Source of the DNA: DASCNA01 sp036011305
Lineage (GTDB): Bacteria > Verrucomicrobiota > Lentisphaeria > Victivallales > GWF2-38-69
Assembly: GCA_036011305.1 (NCBI GenBank)
Contig: DASCNA010000255.1
Location: forward strand, 1-16,909
DNA: 16,909 nt
Direction of reading: 5' to 3'
The position numbers were made by a program, and so were the translations under genes. The notes beneath the pieces are model-generated. The model did no database searches. It had not been told where the DNA came from and saw nothing but the letters and a program-made list of their open reading frames with translations. Shown here in pieces: positions 6,868 to 13,793 of the stretch. How positions within the stretch are numbered: the stretch's first letter is position 1; each line of letters opens with the position of its first letter.

Positions 6868-9276
6868 TTACAAACACTGCTCTGTTCTGGCAATAATATC
6901 TTCCTGAGTTGTTGGATCAAGAGTAATAAACTGAGCACAATAACCTGCTATCCTGACTATTACATCTCTATGTTCTTCAGGATGTGTCTGAGCAGCACGT
7001 AATGTTTTTGTATCAATTATATTAAACTGAACATGCCAGCATTTTTTCTGTATGAATGATTTTATCAAACAGATAAACTTGTTAAACTGTTCAGGTGTTT
7101 TAATAAGCTCAGGTGAAAATTTCTGGTTTAATAACTGACCACCTGTCATCAACAGTGTTGGCTGTTTAGCAATTGTATTAAAAACTGCTGTTGGCCCCTG
7201 AGTATCCGTCCCCTGAGTAGGAGATGCCCCTTCTGCAGCCGGTGTATATGCTTTACGTCCATCAGGCGTAGCCCCAGTTACACATCCCATAGGGACATTA
7301 GATGAAATACCTGAAGTTGATAAACTGTAACTGGCAACTTCAGGACCTCTTCCATGTCTCAAATTTTTATATTGGCTCATTTCTTTTGAATAATCTTCTA
7401 ATAGCTCAATTGCCATGCCGTCCACATCATCATTATCATTACCATATTTAGGCAGATTCAAAAGTATATTTTTTACACGTTCTCCTTCCATTCCTTCAAA
7501 ATTACAGTCAAGCGCTTCACTAATTTCTTCTGCAGATAATATTTTTTTGTTATAAACAGCTTCTTTCAATGCATAAAGAGAATTTGCAGCATTGGCAATA
7601 CCTACAAGTGGTCCAGAAATTATATCATATACTGCTCCGCCTTCTTTTACACTTTTTCCTCTTTTTATACAATCATCAACTAATGATGAGCAAAAAATAT
7701 CAGGAAATTCTTCCAAATGAGTATCTGCAAGAGCATCAAGTCCTATAAGAAGTTTTACATAATATGAAATATTTCTTTTCCATACTTCCCATAATTTTTC
7801 GAAACTTCCAAAATCCTCCAACTTTCCGTTCCCTGAATATAATGTATAGCCAGTTCTTTTGTCATAACCGTCATTCAAGGTAAGTTCAATTGTTTTTACA
7901 AAATTAATAAACGACATGCCGGTACATCTATAACCCCATTTGCCAGGAACAGCTACTTCAACACATCCTACCATAGAATAATTATAAGCATCTTTATAAG
8001 ATACTCCTTTAGAAAGTAATGATTGTATTATAATTTCGTCTGTGTGTATAGCCGGCATTCCAAAACCTAGTGCTATAACTTTTGCACATTCTCTTATAAA
8101 TCTTTCAGGTGTATTAGAGTGAAATCTAGCTGAAAGATTAGGTTGTGTAAGCTTAGTTTCCGCAACACTTTCAAGTATTAAATAACTTAATTCGTTAGTT
8201 GAATCAGAAGTATCCCAGTTCGAACCGCTAATAGTTACATTCTGGTATGTTGGATAACCTGCACCAAAACCGGAATGAGAAGTTGGCCTTACTTTAAGTA
8301 TTGAATACAGTTTTACCCATAGACACTGTAAAAGTTCTTTTGCTGAATCTCTATCAATTTTATCATTATCAATATCTTTCTTATAAAATGGATATAAATA
8401 CTGATCCATTCTTCCAAATGATGGGGAATGTCCGTTACTCTCCATTATAATAGCAAGTTGAATAAACCAACTCATCTGAATTGCCTCCCAAAAATTCTCT
8501 GGACTATTTTCAGGTACATTTTTACAATTTAAAGATATTCTCTGCAGTTCTGATTTCCTTTCTGGATTTCTTTCATTTTTAATAAGCTGATCAGCTAAGT
8601 CTGAATATCTGCGAGCAAATTTAATTACGGCTTTATTCACAATTATTACGGCTTTTAAAAAATCAATCTTATTGTATCCGCCATACAGAGTTATATCTAC
8701 ATTCTTCAATGCTTCTTCTGCTTCTCTAATAATACCTTTTAAGCCAAGTTTAAGAGCTTTTTCGAAGTCAGGAACAATGTGTCCGTCTCCTGATGTCATA
8801 TTACCTTCACCATGAATAACTTTAACTTCAGATGCTTTCTTCATTTCTTCAGGCATCTGTGCATAACATTTTTTTCTTAACGTTTTCCCTTTCCAAAATT
8901 CAATAATTTCAAAAAGTTCTGTTTTATCCTTTTCAGGCAGATAGAAGTTATCGCCATCACGATGGTTGAAATTTCCTTTTTCTTTTATTTCATCTTCCAT
9001 CCATTCTACAGCATATTCTGGATATAGAGGAGCTCTTCTTTCTCCACTTGCTTGATTACCAACTAATAACTCTCCGTCCTTAATATAGATAGACATATTT
9101 TCAAGAATCATTTCCAATGACCTTGCCCGTTTTATATAAACTGATTCGGCAGTGTATTTTTTATATGCTTCAGTTACAAGACGACCTCTTTCAATACAAA
9201 CACCTGGAACACTTTTAACAGCTGATTCTTTAAGTTTTATTATTCTACTATTTTTTAATTCATAATCGTTATTCAT
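6868..9276 (-). CDS. Glycyl radical enzyme, YbiW/PflD-like (PFL2 family)
   Basis: 802-residue glycyl radical enzyme with both catalytic parts. The thiyl loop GCVE has Cys438 and Glu440; the C-terminal radical loop VRIAGYCAQF has Gly778. Segments match what I recall of E. coli YbiW almost word for word: GKWGYRCTGMSFINF right after the Cys loop, ESNGH(S)xSFGRMDQYLYP (about 279-296), EGNMTSGD (about 157-164) and a DIIARTE C-terminus. YbiW is reported to open 1,5-anhydroglucitol-6-phosphate to 1-deoxyfructose-6-phosphate, so a dehydratase-type C-O cleavage of a phosphosugar is the best guess, not pyruvate formate-lyase activity. The ATG at 9276 is chosen over a GTG at 9297 because GGAGG lies 8 nt before it. 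The gene starts 4 nt after the activase stop, and FSA follows. The exact substrate is inferred. Confidence 0.9.
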   Translation of the reverse strand: MNNDYELKNSRIIKLKESAVKSVPGVCIERGRLVTEAYKKYTAESVYIKRARSLEMILENMSIYIKDGELLVGNQASGERRAPLYPEYAVEWMEDEIKEKGNFNHRDGDNFYLPEKDKTELFEIIEFWKGKTLRKKCYAQMPEEMKKASEVKVIHGEGNMTSGDGHIVPDFEKALKLGLKGIIREAEEALKNVDITLYGGYNKIDFLKAVIIVNKAVIKFARRYSDLADQLIKNERNPERKSELQRISLNCKNVPENSPENFWEAIQMSWFIQLAIIMESNGHSPSFGRMDQYLYPFYKKDIDNDKIDRDSAKELLQCLWVKLYSILKVRPTSHSGFGAGYPTYQNVTISGSNWDTSDSTNELSYLILESVAETKLTQPNLSARFHSNTPERFIRECAKVIALGFGMPAIHTDEIIIQSLLSKGVSYKDAYNYSMVGCVEVAVPGKWGYRCTGMSFINFVKTIELTLNDGYDKRTGYTLYSGNGKLEDFGSFEKLWEVWKRNISYYVKLLIGLDALADTHLEEFPDIFCSSLVDDCIKRGKSVKEGGAVYDIISGPLVGIANAANSLYALKEAVYNKKILSAEEISEALDCNFEGMEGERVKNILLNLPKYGNDNDDVDGMAIELLEDYSKEMSQYKNLRHGRGPEVASYSLSTSGISSNVPMGCVTGATPDGRKAYTPAAEGASPTQGTDTQGPTAVFNTIAKQPTLLMTGGQLLNQKFSPELIKTPEQFNKFICLIKSFIQKKCWHVQFNIIDTKTLRAAQTHPEEHRDVIVRIAGYCAQFITLDPTTQEDIIARTEQCL

Positions 9277-9289
9277 TTTTTCAACCTCC
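9277..9289 (-). promoter_or_regulatory. Ribosome binding site deciding the GRE start
   Basis: On the - strand, GGAGGTTGAAAAA precedes the ATG at 9276. The GGAGGT also encodes the last two Gly codons of the activase, and TGA is its stop, so the two genes are translationally close-coupled. Confidence 0.8.
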
Positions 9290-10180
9290 GACAACACATT
9301 TTATATTATAACATTCAATAATTTTTTTAAGTTTTTCAATATTCTCATCTAAGTTTTTCTTTAGTCCAGCTAAAGGATAATCTTTTTCTAATTGTCTATA
9401 TTTTTCTCTCCCCATTTCATGATATGGAAGCAAATCAATTTCATCTATTTTACAGGCTTCAGCAAGTAAACAGGTATTTATTATATTTTCCTCAGAATCA
9501 TTTAAACCAGGAATTAAAGGTATGCGAATTATTATTTTTTTAGAAAATTCAGATATTTTTCTTAAATTTTCGATAATTATTTTATTACTGACACCAGTCA
9601 ATTTTTTATGATCATTCTCAATGGTATGTTTAATATCAAACATTATATAATCTGTCACTTCTGATATTTTTTTAAGATCTTCAAAGTTTCCATAACCACT
9701 TGTTTCTATAGCAGTATGATAATATTCATCTTTACATTTCTTTAAAAATTCCACAGCAAACTTGCTGTGCATTAGAACTTCTCCACCTGAAATAGTTACT
9801 CCTCCATCAGAATTTCTAAAATATGTTTCGTCTTTTCTGACTTCATCAAATAATTCACTCACTGAAATTTCTTTCCCTACTTTAGATAAGGCCTTTACAG
9901 GACACACATCAATACACTTTTCACAAACATCACATATATTTCTGTCAATAGAAATTTTTTCATCAACCATTCTAATAGCTTCAACATGACATTTTTTTAT
10001 ACATGAACTACAATTAATACATTTTTTTGAATTATAATATATTTGCTGTTCTTTAATTAAAGTTTCCGGGTTACTGCACCATTTACATCTTAAAGGGCAT
10101 CCCTTAAGAAAAATAACAGTTCTGATACCGGGACCATCATGTATCGCAAATTTTTCAATGTCACATATTATACCATTCAT
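9281..10180 (-). CDS. Glycyl-radical enzyme activating protein (radical SAM)
   Basis: 299-residue activase that installs the glycyl radical on the enzyme encoded just downstream. The conserved start FAIHDGPGIRTVIFLKGC is followed by the radical-SAM cluster CPLRCKWC (Cys28, Cys32, Cys35). An inserted ferredoxin-like domain binds two further 4Fe-4S clusters: Cys54/57/60/64 and Cys83/86/89/93. The SAM-binding SGGE motif (ISGGEVLMHS) and the IIIRIPLIPGLNDSEENI segment are typical. The length fits the extended activases of the PFL2-type enzymes, not the short PFL activase. A TTG at 10246 is in frame, but family starts lie about 10 residues before IHDGPG, so the ATG at 10180 is chosen; GGAGA stands about 10 nt upstream. 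It is the first gene of the operon and divergent from the deoR-type gene. Confidence 0.93.
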   Translation of the reverse strand: MNGIICDIEKFAIHDGPGIRTVIFLKGCPLRCKWCSNPETLIKEQQIYYNSKKCINCSSCIKKCHVEAIRMVDEKISIDRNICDVCEKCIDVCPVKALSKVGKEISVSELFDEVRKDETYFRNSDGGVTISGGEVLMHSKFAVEFLKKCKDEYYHTAIETSGYGNFEDLKKISEVTDYIMFDIKHTIENDHKKLTGVSNKIIIENLRKISEFSKKIIIRIPLIPGLNDSEENIINTCLLAEACKIDEIDLLPYHEMGREKYRQLEKDYPLAGLKKNLDENIEKLKKIIECYNIKCVVGG

Positions 10181-10218
10181 AATCCAATTTTCTCCATTTA
10201 TTGCATTTCGTACTATTA

Positions 10219-10246
10219 CATATAGTTTCGTTTTGTTGTTTTTCAA
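10219..10246 (-). promoter_or_regulatory. Probable promoter of the activase-GRE-FSA operon
   Basis: On the - strand, TTGAAA (10246-10241) is followed after 16 nt by TATATG (10224-10219), about 40 nt before the activase start. The -10 lies in CGAAACTATATGTAA, which recurs almost exactly (CGATACTATATGTAA) with the same -35 and spacing in front of the ROK kinase gene. Confidence 0.5.
10226..10245 (+). promoter_or_regulatory. Candidate DeoR-family operator, copy 1
   Basis: TTTCGTTTTGTTGTTTTTCA. It matches the 20-mer at 11110-11129 at 17 of 20 positions and covers the spacer and part of the -35 of the activase promoter. TTTC- or TGTTT-rich repeats are typical targets of DeoR-family repressors. 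Assigning it to the adjacent regulator is inference. Confidence 0.5.
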
Positions 10247-10254
10247 GTGTTTTT

Positions 10255-10267
10255 TTTCGTTTTAGTG
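10255..10267 (+). promoter_or_regulatory. Candidate DeoR-family operator, copy 2
   Basis: TTTCGTTTTAGTG, sharing the TTTCGTTTTnnTG core with the copies at 10226 and 11110. It touches the extended -10 of the regulator's own gene, which would suit autoregulation. Confidence 0.4.
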
Positions 10268-10274
10268 CTATATT
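10266..10274 (+). promoter_or_regulatory. Extended -10 promoter of the deoR-type gene
   Basis: TGCTATATT fits an extended -10 (TGn plus TATATT), 24 nt before the regulator's start codon. No good -35 is seen, which is common for extended -10 promoters. Confidence 0.4.
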
Positions 10275-10298
10275 TATTATTATAAATTGGAGATAATT

Positions 10299-11066
10299 AT
10301 GTTTGCTGAAGAAAGAAGAAATAAAATATTAGATATACTGGATTCAAATAAAGAAGTTAATGTAAAATCACTGAGTGAACTTTTTGAGGTAAGTGAGGTA
10401 ATTATCAGGAAAGATTTAAAAAAACTTGAAGATAATAATCAACTTCAGAGAACTCACGGGGGTGCCATTCCATCCAGACGTCATGCAGTAACCTCTAACA
10501 TCAATTCGCGGGTTATAAAAATTAACAGGGAAAAAATTAAAATTGCAGAATTAGGATTTAAACAAATTAATAATGGAGATTCTATATTATTAGATTCTTC
10601 AAGTATAAATCTTGAAATTGCAAAATTAATACAAAAAAGCAGACTACAGATAACTGTCATCACCAATATGTTAGAAATTGCACATATTCTAGCCGGCATA
10701 GAAAATATTTCTATTATTTGCACAGGTGGTCATTTTCATTCAAAGATTGGTGTATTCTGTGGAAGCTTAACTATTGATAATATTAAAAAATTTAATGTAG
10801 ACAAGCTATTTCTTGGAGTAGCTGGAATTAATATTACTAAAGGATATCTATCTAATTTTGATATAGATGAAGGCAAAACTAAAAATGTAATGATTGATAT
10901 ATCAAATCAAATATATTTAATAGCAGAATCCAGTAAATTTTATCAGGATGCGTTATATAATTTTACAACAATAGATAAAATCGACAAAATTATAACAGAT
11001 TCAATACTTGAACCTGAATTGATGAATAAACTTAATAAAAATAATATCGATCTTATATATCAATAG
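10299..11066 (+). CDS. DeoR-family transcriptional regulator
   Basis: 255 residues with the DeoR layout. The N-terminal winged helix-turn-helix has VKSLSELFEVSEVIIRKDL (about 22-40), and the signature RTHGGA is at 51-56. The C-terminal sugar-phosphate sensor domain includes VDKLFLGVAGINITKGYLS and LIAESSKF. The usual effector loop DSGTT is here DSSSIN (99-104), so effector recognition may differ from common members. The start at ATG 10299 has TTGGAG 7 nt upstream; an in-frame TTG at 10287 is rejected. The gene is divergent from the radical-enzyme operon and followed 165 nt later by the ROK kinase gene. Similar motifs in both promoter regions make it the likely repressor of both, relieved by a phosphosugar such as 1,5-anhydroglucitol-6-phosphate (inferred). 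Confidence 0.9.
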   Translation: MFAEERRNKILDILDSNKEVNVKSLSELFEVSEVIIRKDLKKLEDNNQLQRTHGGAIPSRRHAVTSNINSRVIKINREKIKIAELGFKQINNGDSILLDSSSINLEIAKLIQKSRLQITVITNMLEIAHILAGIENISIICTGGHFHSKIGVFCGSLTIDNIKKFNVDKLFLGVAGINITKGYLSNFDIDEGKTKNVMIDISNQIYLIAESSKFYQDALYNFTTIDKIDKIITDSILEPELMNKLNKNNIDLIYQ

Positions 11067-11109
11067 ATTTTTATTATATAATAATGTTTTTGATAAGTTT
11101 CATATGATA

Positions 11110-11129
11110 TTTCGTTTTCATGTTTTCCA
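11110..11129 (+). promoter_or_regulatory. Candidate DeoR-family operator, copy 3
   Basis: TTTCGTTTTCATGTTTTCCA, 17/20 identical to the site at 10226-10245 and preceded in both cases by CATAT a few bases upstream. It lies immediately before the two candidate promoters of the ROK kinase gene. Confidence 0.5.
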
Positions 11130-11139
11130 TAAATATTTT

Positions 11140-11180
11140 TGATATACTATTCTTGAAATATTCTTTTTCGATACTATATG
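11140..11180 (+). promoter_or_regulatory. Promoter region of the ROK kinase gene (two candidates)
   Basis: An extended -10, TGATATACT, is at 11140-11148. Next comes TTGAAA (11153-11158), 16 nt, then TATATG (11175-11180). The second has the same hexamers, spacing and flanking bases as the activase promoter. The sequence alone does not show which is used. Confidence 0.45.
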
Positions 11181-11231
11181 TAACCTTATAAAACATTTCG
11201 GAACATTAAATTAGTTACTAGGGAGTATTCT

Positions 11232-12188
11232 ATGAAAAAATATATATTGGGAATTGATGTAGGAGGTACAGATATAAAATCCTGTATAACTAATAAATCG
11301 GGACATATTCTAGCTGAACAAAAAAACAGAGTAAATAATAAAGCCGGCAAAGATGCAATACTAGATCAAATTAATGATATAGTTAATATATTATTGAATG
11401 AAGTTTATGGAACAAAAGAGGAAGTGCTAGGTTTGGGCATTGGTGTACCAGGTCCTGTTAATTCAAAAACAGGTATAGTATCAAAACTAATGCATATCCC
11501 TGGTTTTGAAGATTTTCAGCTGAAAGAGAAATTACATAAATTAATTGATATAGATACAAAAATTGAAAATGATGCAAATTTAGCTGCTTTAGGAGAACTT
11601 CATTTTGGTTCAGGAAAAAATTACAGTGATATTATTTTTATAACTGTAGGTACTGGGATAGGTGGCGGAATTATAACAAATGGTCAACTTGTTATAGGTA
11701 AAAGCGGTGGTGGTGGAGAAATTGGCTGCATGAAAATTGGAAATTCCGGCAAGTATTGTGCTTGCGGACAGTTTGACTGCTGGCATGCTTACTGCTCTTC
11801 TGCAGCACTTGTCAGAGAAGCTAAAGTCAGATTATGCTTAACTAAAGAAAATCTTGTATGGGAACTATGTGGAATGGATTTCAAAAAACTTGAAGCAAAA
11901 CATATTTTTGATGCAGCAAAAAAAAATGATTATTTTGCAAAACAATTGGTTGATTATGAAGTAAAATATCTTGCAAAAGGTATTGGAAGCTTAATAAATA
12001 TATTTGATCCTGAAGCAATAATAATGGGTGGAGGCATGAGTCATGCCGGAGATATTTTATTCAAACCTTTGAAAGAAGAAATAAGATACCATGCTCGCCC
12101 TAAAGCATATGAAAATCTAAATTTAATTCCTTCTGACTTAGGTAATAAAGCTGGAATGTTGGGCGCAATTGCTCTATTTTTAAATTAA
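11232..12188 (+). CDS. ROK-family sugar kinase with altered substrate/zinc motif
   Basis: 318-residue ROK kinase. The phosphate loop is DVGGTDIK (9-16), the catalytic base Asp114 lies in ENDANLAALGE, and TVGTGIGGGII (138-148) and GGGMSHAGD near the end form the ATP site. The ROK zinc motif is unusual: GEIGHM of glucokinases reads GEIGCM (Cys166 for His), CxCGxxGC reads CACGQFDC (176-183), and the CLE Glu that follows is CWH (His185). As I recall, that His and Glu sit at the C1/C2 end of glucose in ROK glucokinases, so the substrate probably differs there. The ATG at 11232 has GGGAG 6 nt upstream. The gene shares motifs with the radical-enzyme operon. My best guess is a kinase for 1,5-anhydroglucitol or a related sugar; an N-acetylhexosamine or other hexose kinase is possible. 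Confidence 0.85.
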   Translation: MKKYILGIDVGGTDIKSCITNKSGHILAEQKNRVNNKAGKDAILDQINDIVNILLNEVYGTKEEVLGLGIGVPGPVNSKTGIVSKLMHIPGFEDFQLKEKLHKLIDIDTKIENDANLAALGELHFGSGKNYSDIIFITVGTGIGGGIITNGQLVIGKSGGGGEIGCMKIGNSGKYCACGQFDCWHAYCSSAALVREAKVRLCLTKENLVWELCGMDFKKLEAKHIFDAAKKNDYFAKQLVDYEVKYLAKGIGSLINIFDPEAIIMGGGMSHAGDILFKPLKEEIRYHARPKAYENLNLIPSDLGNKAGMLGAIALFLN

Positions 12189-12301
12189 TTATCACATAAA
12201 ATTTACTCCTTATACATCTTAACTTGATCTGTCTAAGTTGAAATAACTTCCAATTGACAGTTTGAGTTAGGTCATATTATCTTTATCATCGAATGTTCTG
12301 A

Positions 12302-12330
12302 TTGAAATAGTTTTTCAAATATGATAGATT
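12302..12330 (+). promoter_or_regulatory. Probable promoter of the aminotransferase gene
   Basis: TTGAAA (12302-12307), 17-nt spacer, TAGATT (12325-12330) with TGA just before the -10. It lies in the 215-nt gap after the ROK gene. A perfect TTGACA (12254-12259) with TATTAT 15 nt later is an alternative. No TTTCGTTTT motif is seen here, so control is likely separate from the DeoR regulon. Confidence 0.4.
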
Positions 12331-12403
12331 TATGTTTTAGATTTAACAGTATCTTTTAGTATTTGTATTTTAATCTATGCATAAAATCAAAAAGGATATA
12401 GCT

Positions 12404-13726
12404 ATGAATTACAAACAAATTCAGGAATATGACCAGGAACATGTTATTTATAGTTGGGCCAAGCAGGGTAGTGCAGGACATTTAGTGATCAAAAGAACTG
12501 AAGGAATTTATATGTATGATCACAATGAAAGGCCCTATATTGATTTCTGTTCTGGTCTTTTAAATGTAAATGTAGGACATGGAAATAAATACATATTAGA
12601 TGCAATGAAGGAACAGATGGCAAAATGTACCTATGTAGGCCCCATGTTTGCTACTGAGCCAAAAGCACTACTTGCTAAAAAAATATCTGAAGTTACACCT
12701 GGGGATTTAAACCATGTTTTTTTTACCAACGGCGGAGCAGAGTCTATAGAAAATGCAATTAAATCAGCAAGATGGTATACAGGTAGGAATAAGATTTACT
12801 CAGCATGGAGATCTTACCATGGAGCAACGGCAGGAGCAATAAGCATAACAGGAGATCCTCGAAGGTGGGTTGCCGAGCCAGGAATTCCGGGAGCAGTGAA
12901 ATTTTTTGGTCCCTATCCGTATAAATGTCCATTCGGATCAAAAAATAAAGATGAATGCGGTGAAAAAACTCTGAGAGTTTTAAAAGAACAAATTATGCTT
13001 GACGGGCCTGAAACTATTGCAGCAGTTATCATGGAACCCATAGTCGGCACAAATGGGATAATAATACCCCCTAAGAATTTTGTACAGGGTGTCAGAAAAA
13101 TTTGTGATAAAAATGGAATTTTACTCGTAATTGATGAAACCATGGCAGGTTGGGGAAGATCAGGAAAATGGTTTGCCATAGAACATTACAATGTTATTCC
13201 AGATATTATTACTACTGCAAAAGGTTTGACTTCAGGCTATGTCCCCTTAGGGGCAATGATCTGGAGCAAAAAAATCTGGAATCATTTTTGTAATAAACCG
13301 TTTATAGGAGGTTTAACATACAGTGGTCATGCATTGGCATGTGCTGCAGGAATTGCTAATATTGATGTATATAATAAGAAAAACCTTATAGATAAATCTG
13401 CACTTAATGGTAAATATTTAGAATCTAAACTGCTAGAACTTATGAAAAATCATCCGTCAATAGGAGATATTCGCTGTAAAGGTCTATGGGCCTGTATTGA
13501 ATTAACTTCAGATAGAAAGAAAAAAACACCGTTAGCCGGTTTTGCCGATTCCAATAAAAATGTATCTAACGAACTAAGAAAACGGCTGCTTGATATGGGA
13601 CTTTATCTGTTTGCAAAATGGGATTTCATATTTATAGCACCTCCTCTAATCATAACAAAAGAACAAATTGATGAAGCTGTATCTATTATTGATAAAGGAT
13701 TGAAGTATACAGATTCTCTTTTATAG
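12404..13726 (+). CDS. Class III PLP-dependent aminotransferase (omega-amino acid/taurine type)
   Basis: 440-residue class III aminotransferase. The phosphate-binding FTNGGAESIENAIKSAR is at about 107-123, YHGATAGA at about 138-145, and the Asp pairing with PLP nitrogen is in LLVIDETMAGWGR (Asp244). The PLP lysine is Lys273 in TTAKGLTSGYVPLGA. The GPYPYKCPFG and DETMAGWGRSGKWFA segments resemble taurine:2-oxoglutarate or beta-alanine-type transaminases more than ornithine or GABA enzymes, but this is from memory and the amine donor is not fixed. ATG 12404 is preferred over ATG 12377 because AAGGA stands 7 nt before it. It lies downstream of the kinase gene but has its own promoter candidate and ends at a terminator shared with the convergent DUF819 gene. 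Confidence 0.85.
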   Translation: MNYKQIQEYDQEHVIYSWAKQGSAGHLVIKRTEGIYMYDHNERPYIDFCSGLLNVNVGHGNKYILDAMKEQMAKCTYVGPMFATEPKALLAKKISEVTPGDLNHVFFTNGGAESIENAIKSARWYTGRNKIYSAWRSYHGATAGAISITGDPRRWVAEPGIPGAVKFFGPYPYKCPFGSKNKDECGEKTLRVLKEQIMLDGPETIAAVIMEPIVGTNGIIIPPKNFVQGVRKICDKNGILLVIDETMAGWGRSGKWFAIEHYNVIPDIITTAKGLTSGYVPLGAMIWSKKIWNHFCNKPFIGGLTYSGHALACAAGIANIDVYNKKNLIDKSALNGKYLESKLLELMKNHPSIGDIRCKGLWACIELTSDRKKKTPLAGFADSNKNVSNELRKRLLDMGLYLFAKWDFIFIAPPLIITKEQIDEAVSIIDKGLKYTDSLL

Positions 13727-13730
13727 AAAA

Positions 13731-13760
13731 AAATCCTTAGAACAATATTTCTAAGGATTT
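13731..13760. terminator. Bidirectional Rho-independent terminator
   Basis: Perfect 12-bp inverted repeat AAATCCTTAGAA / TTCTAAGGATTT with a 6-nt loop, 4 nt past the aminotransferase stop. On the - strand it is followed by a run of T (complement of the A-tract 13727-13733), making it a good terminator for the DUF819 gene. On the + strand the T-run is short. Confidence 0.85.
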
Positions 13761-13793
13761 CAAAACTAAGTTTTCCCAACTAACAATAAAATA

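Noticed and set aside
6868..9276. Pyruvate formate-lyase, choline lyase or isethionate sulfo-lyase as the identity of the glycyl radical enzyme
   Set aside because: True pyruvate formate-lyase has two adjacent cysteines, while this has a single Cys followed by Val-Glu. The segment after the Cys loop matches YbiW closely, and the neighbours are an FSA and sugar genes rather than ethanolamine/choline or sulfonate genes.
9821..9840. TTTCGTCTTTTCTG inside the activase gene as a fourth operator copy
   Set aside because: It shares only TTTCGT plus T-richness with the motif and is within coding sequence; chance is the simpler explanation.
12404..13726. Aminotransferase as part of the radical-enzyme regulon
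   Set aside because: It follows the kinase gene on the same strand, but after 215 nt with its own promoter candidate and no TTTCGTTTT motif; its function does not fit the sugar route.
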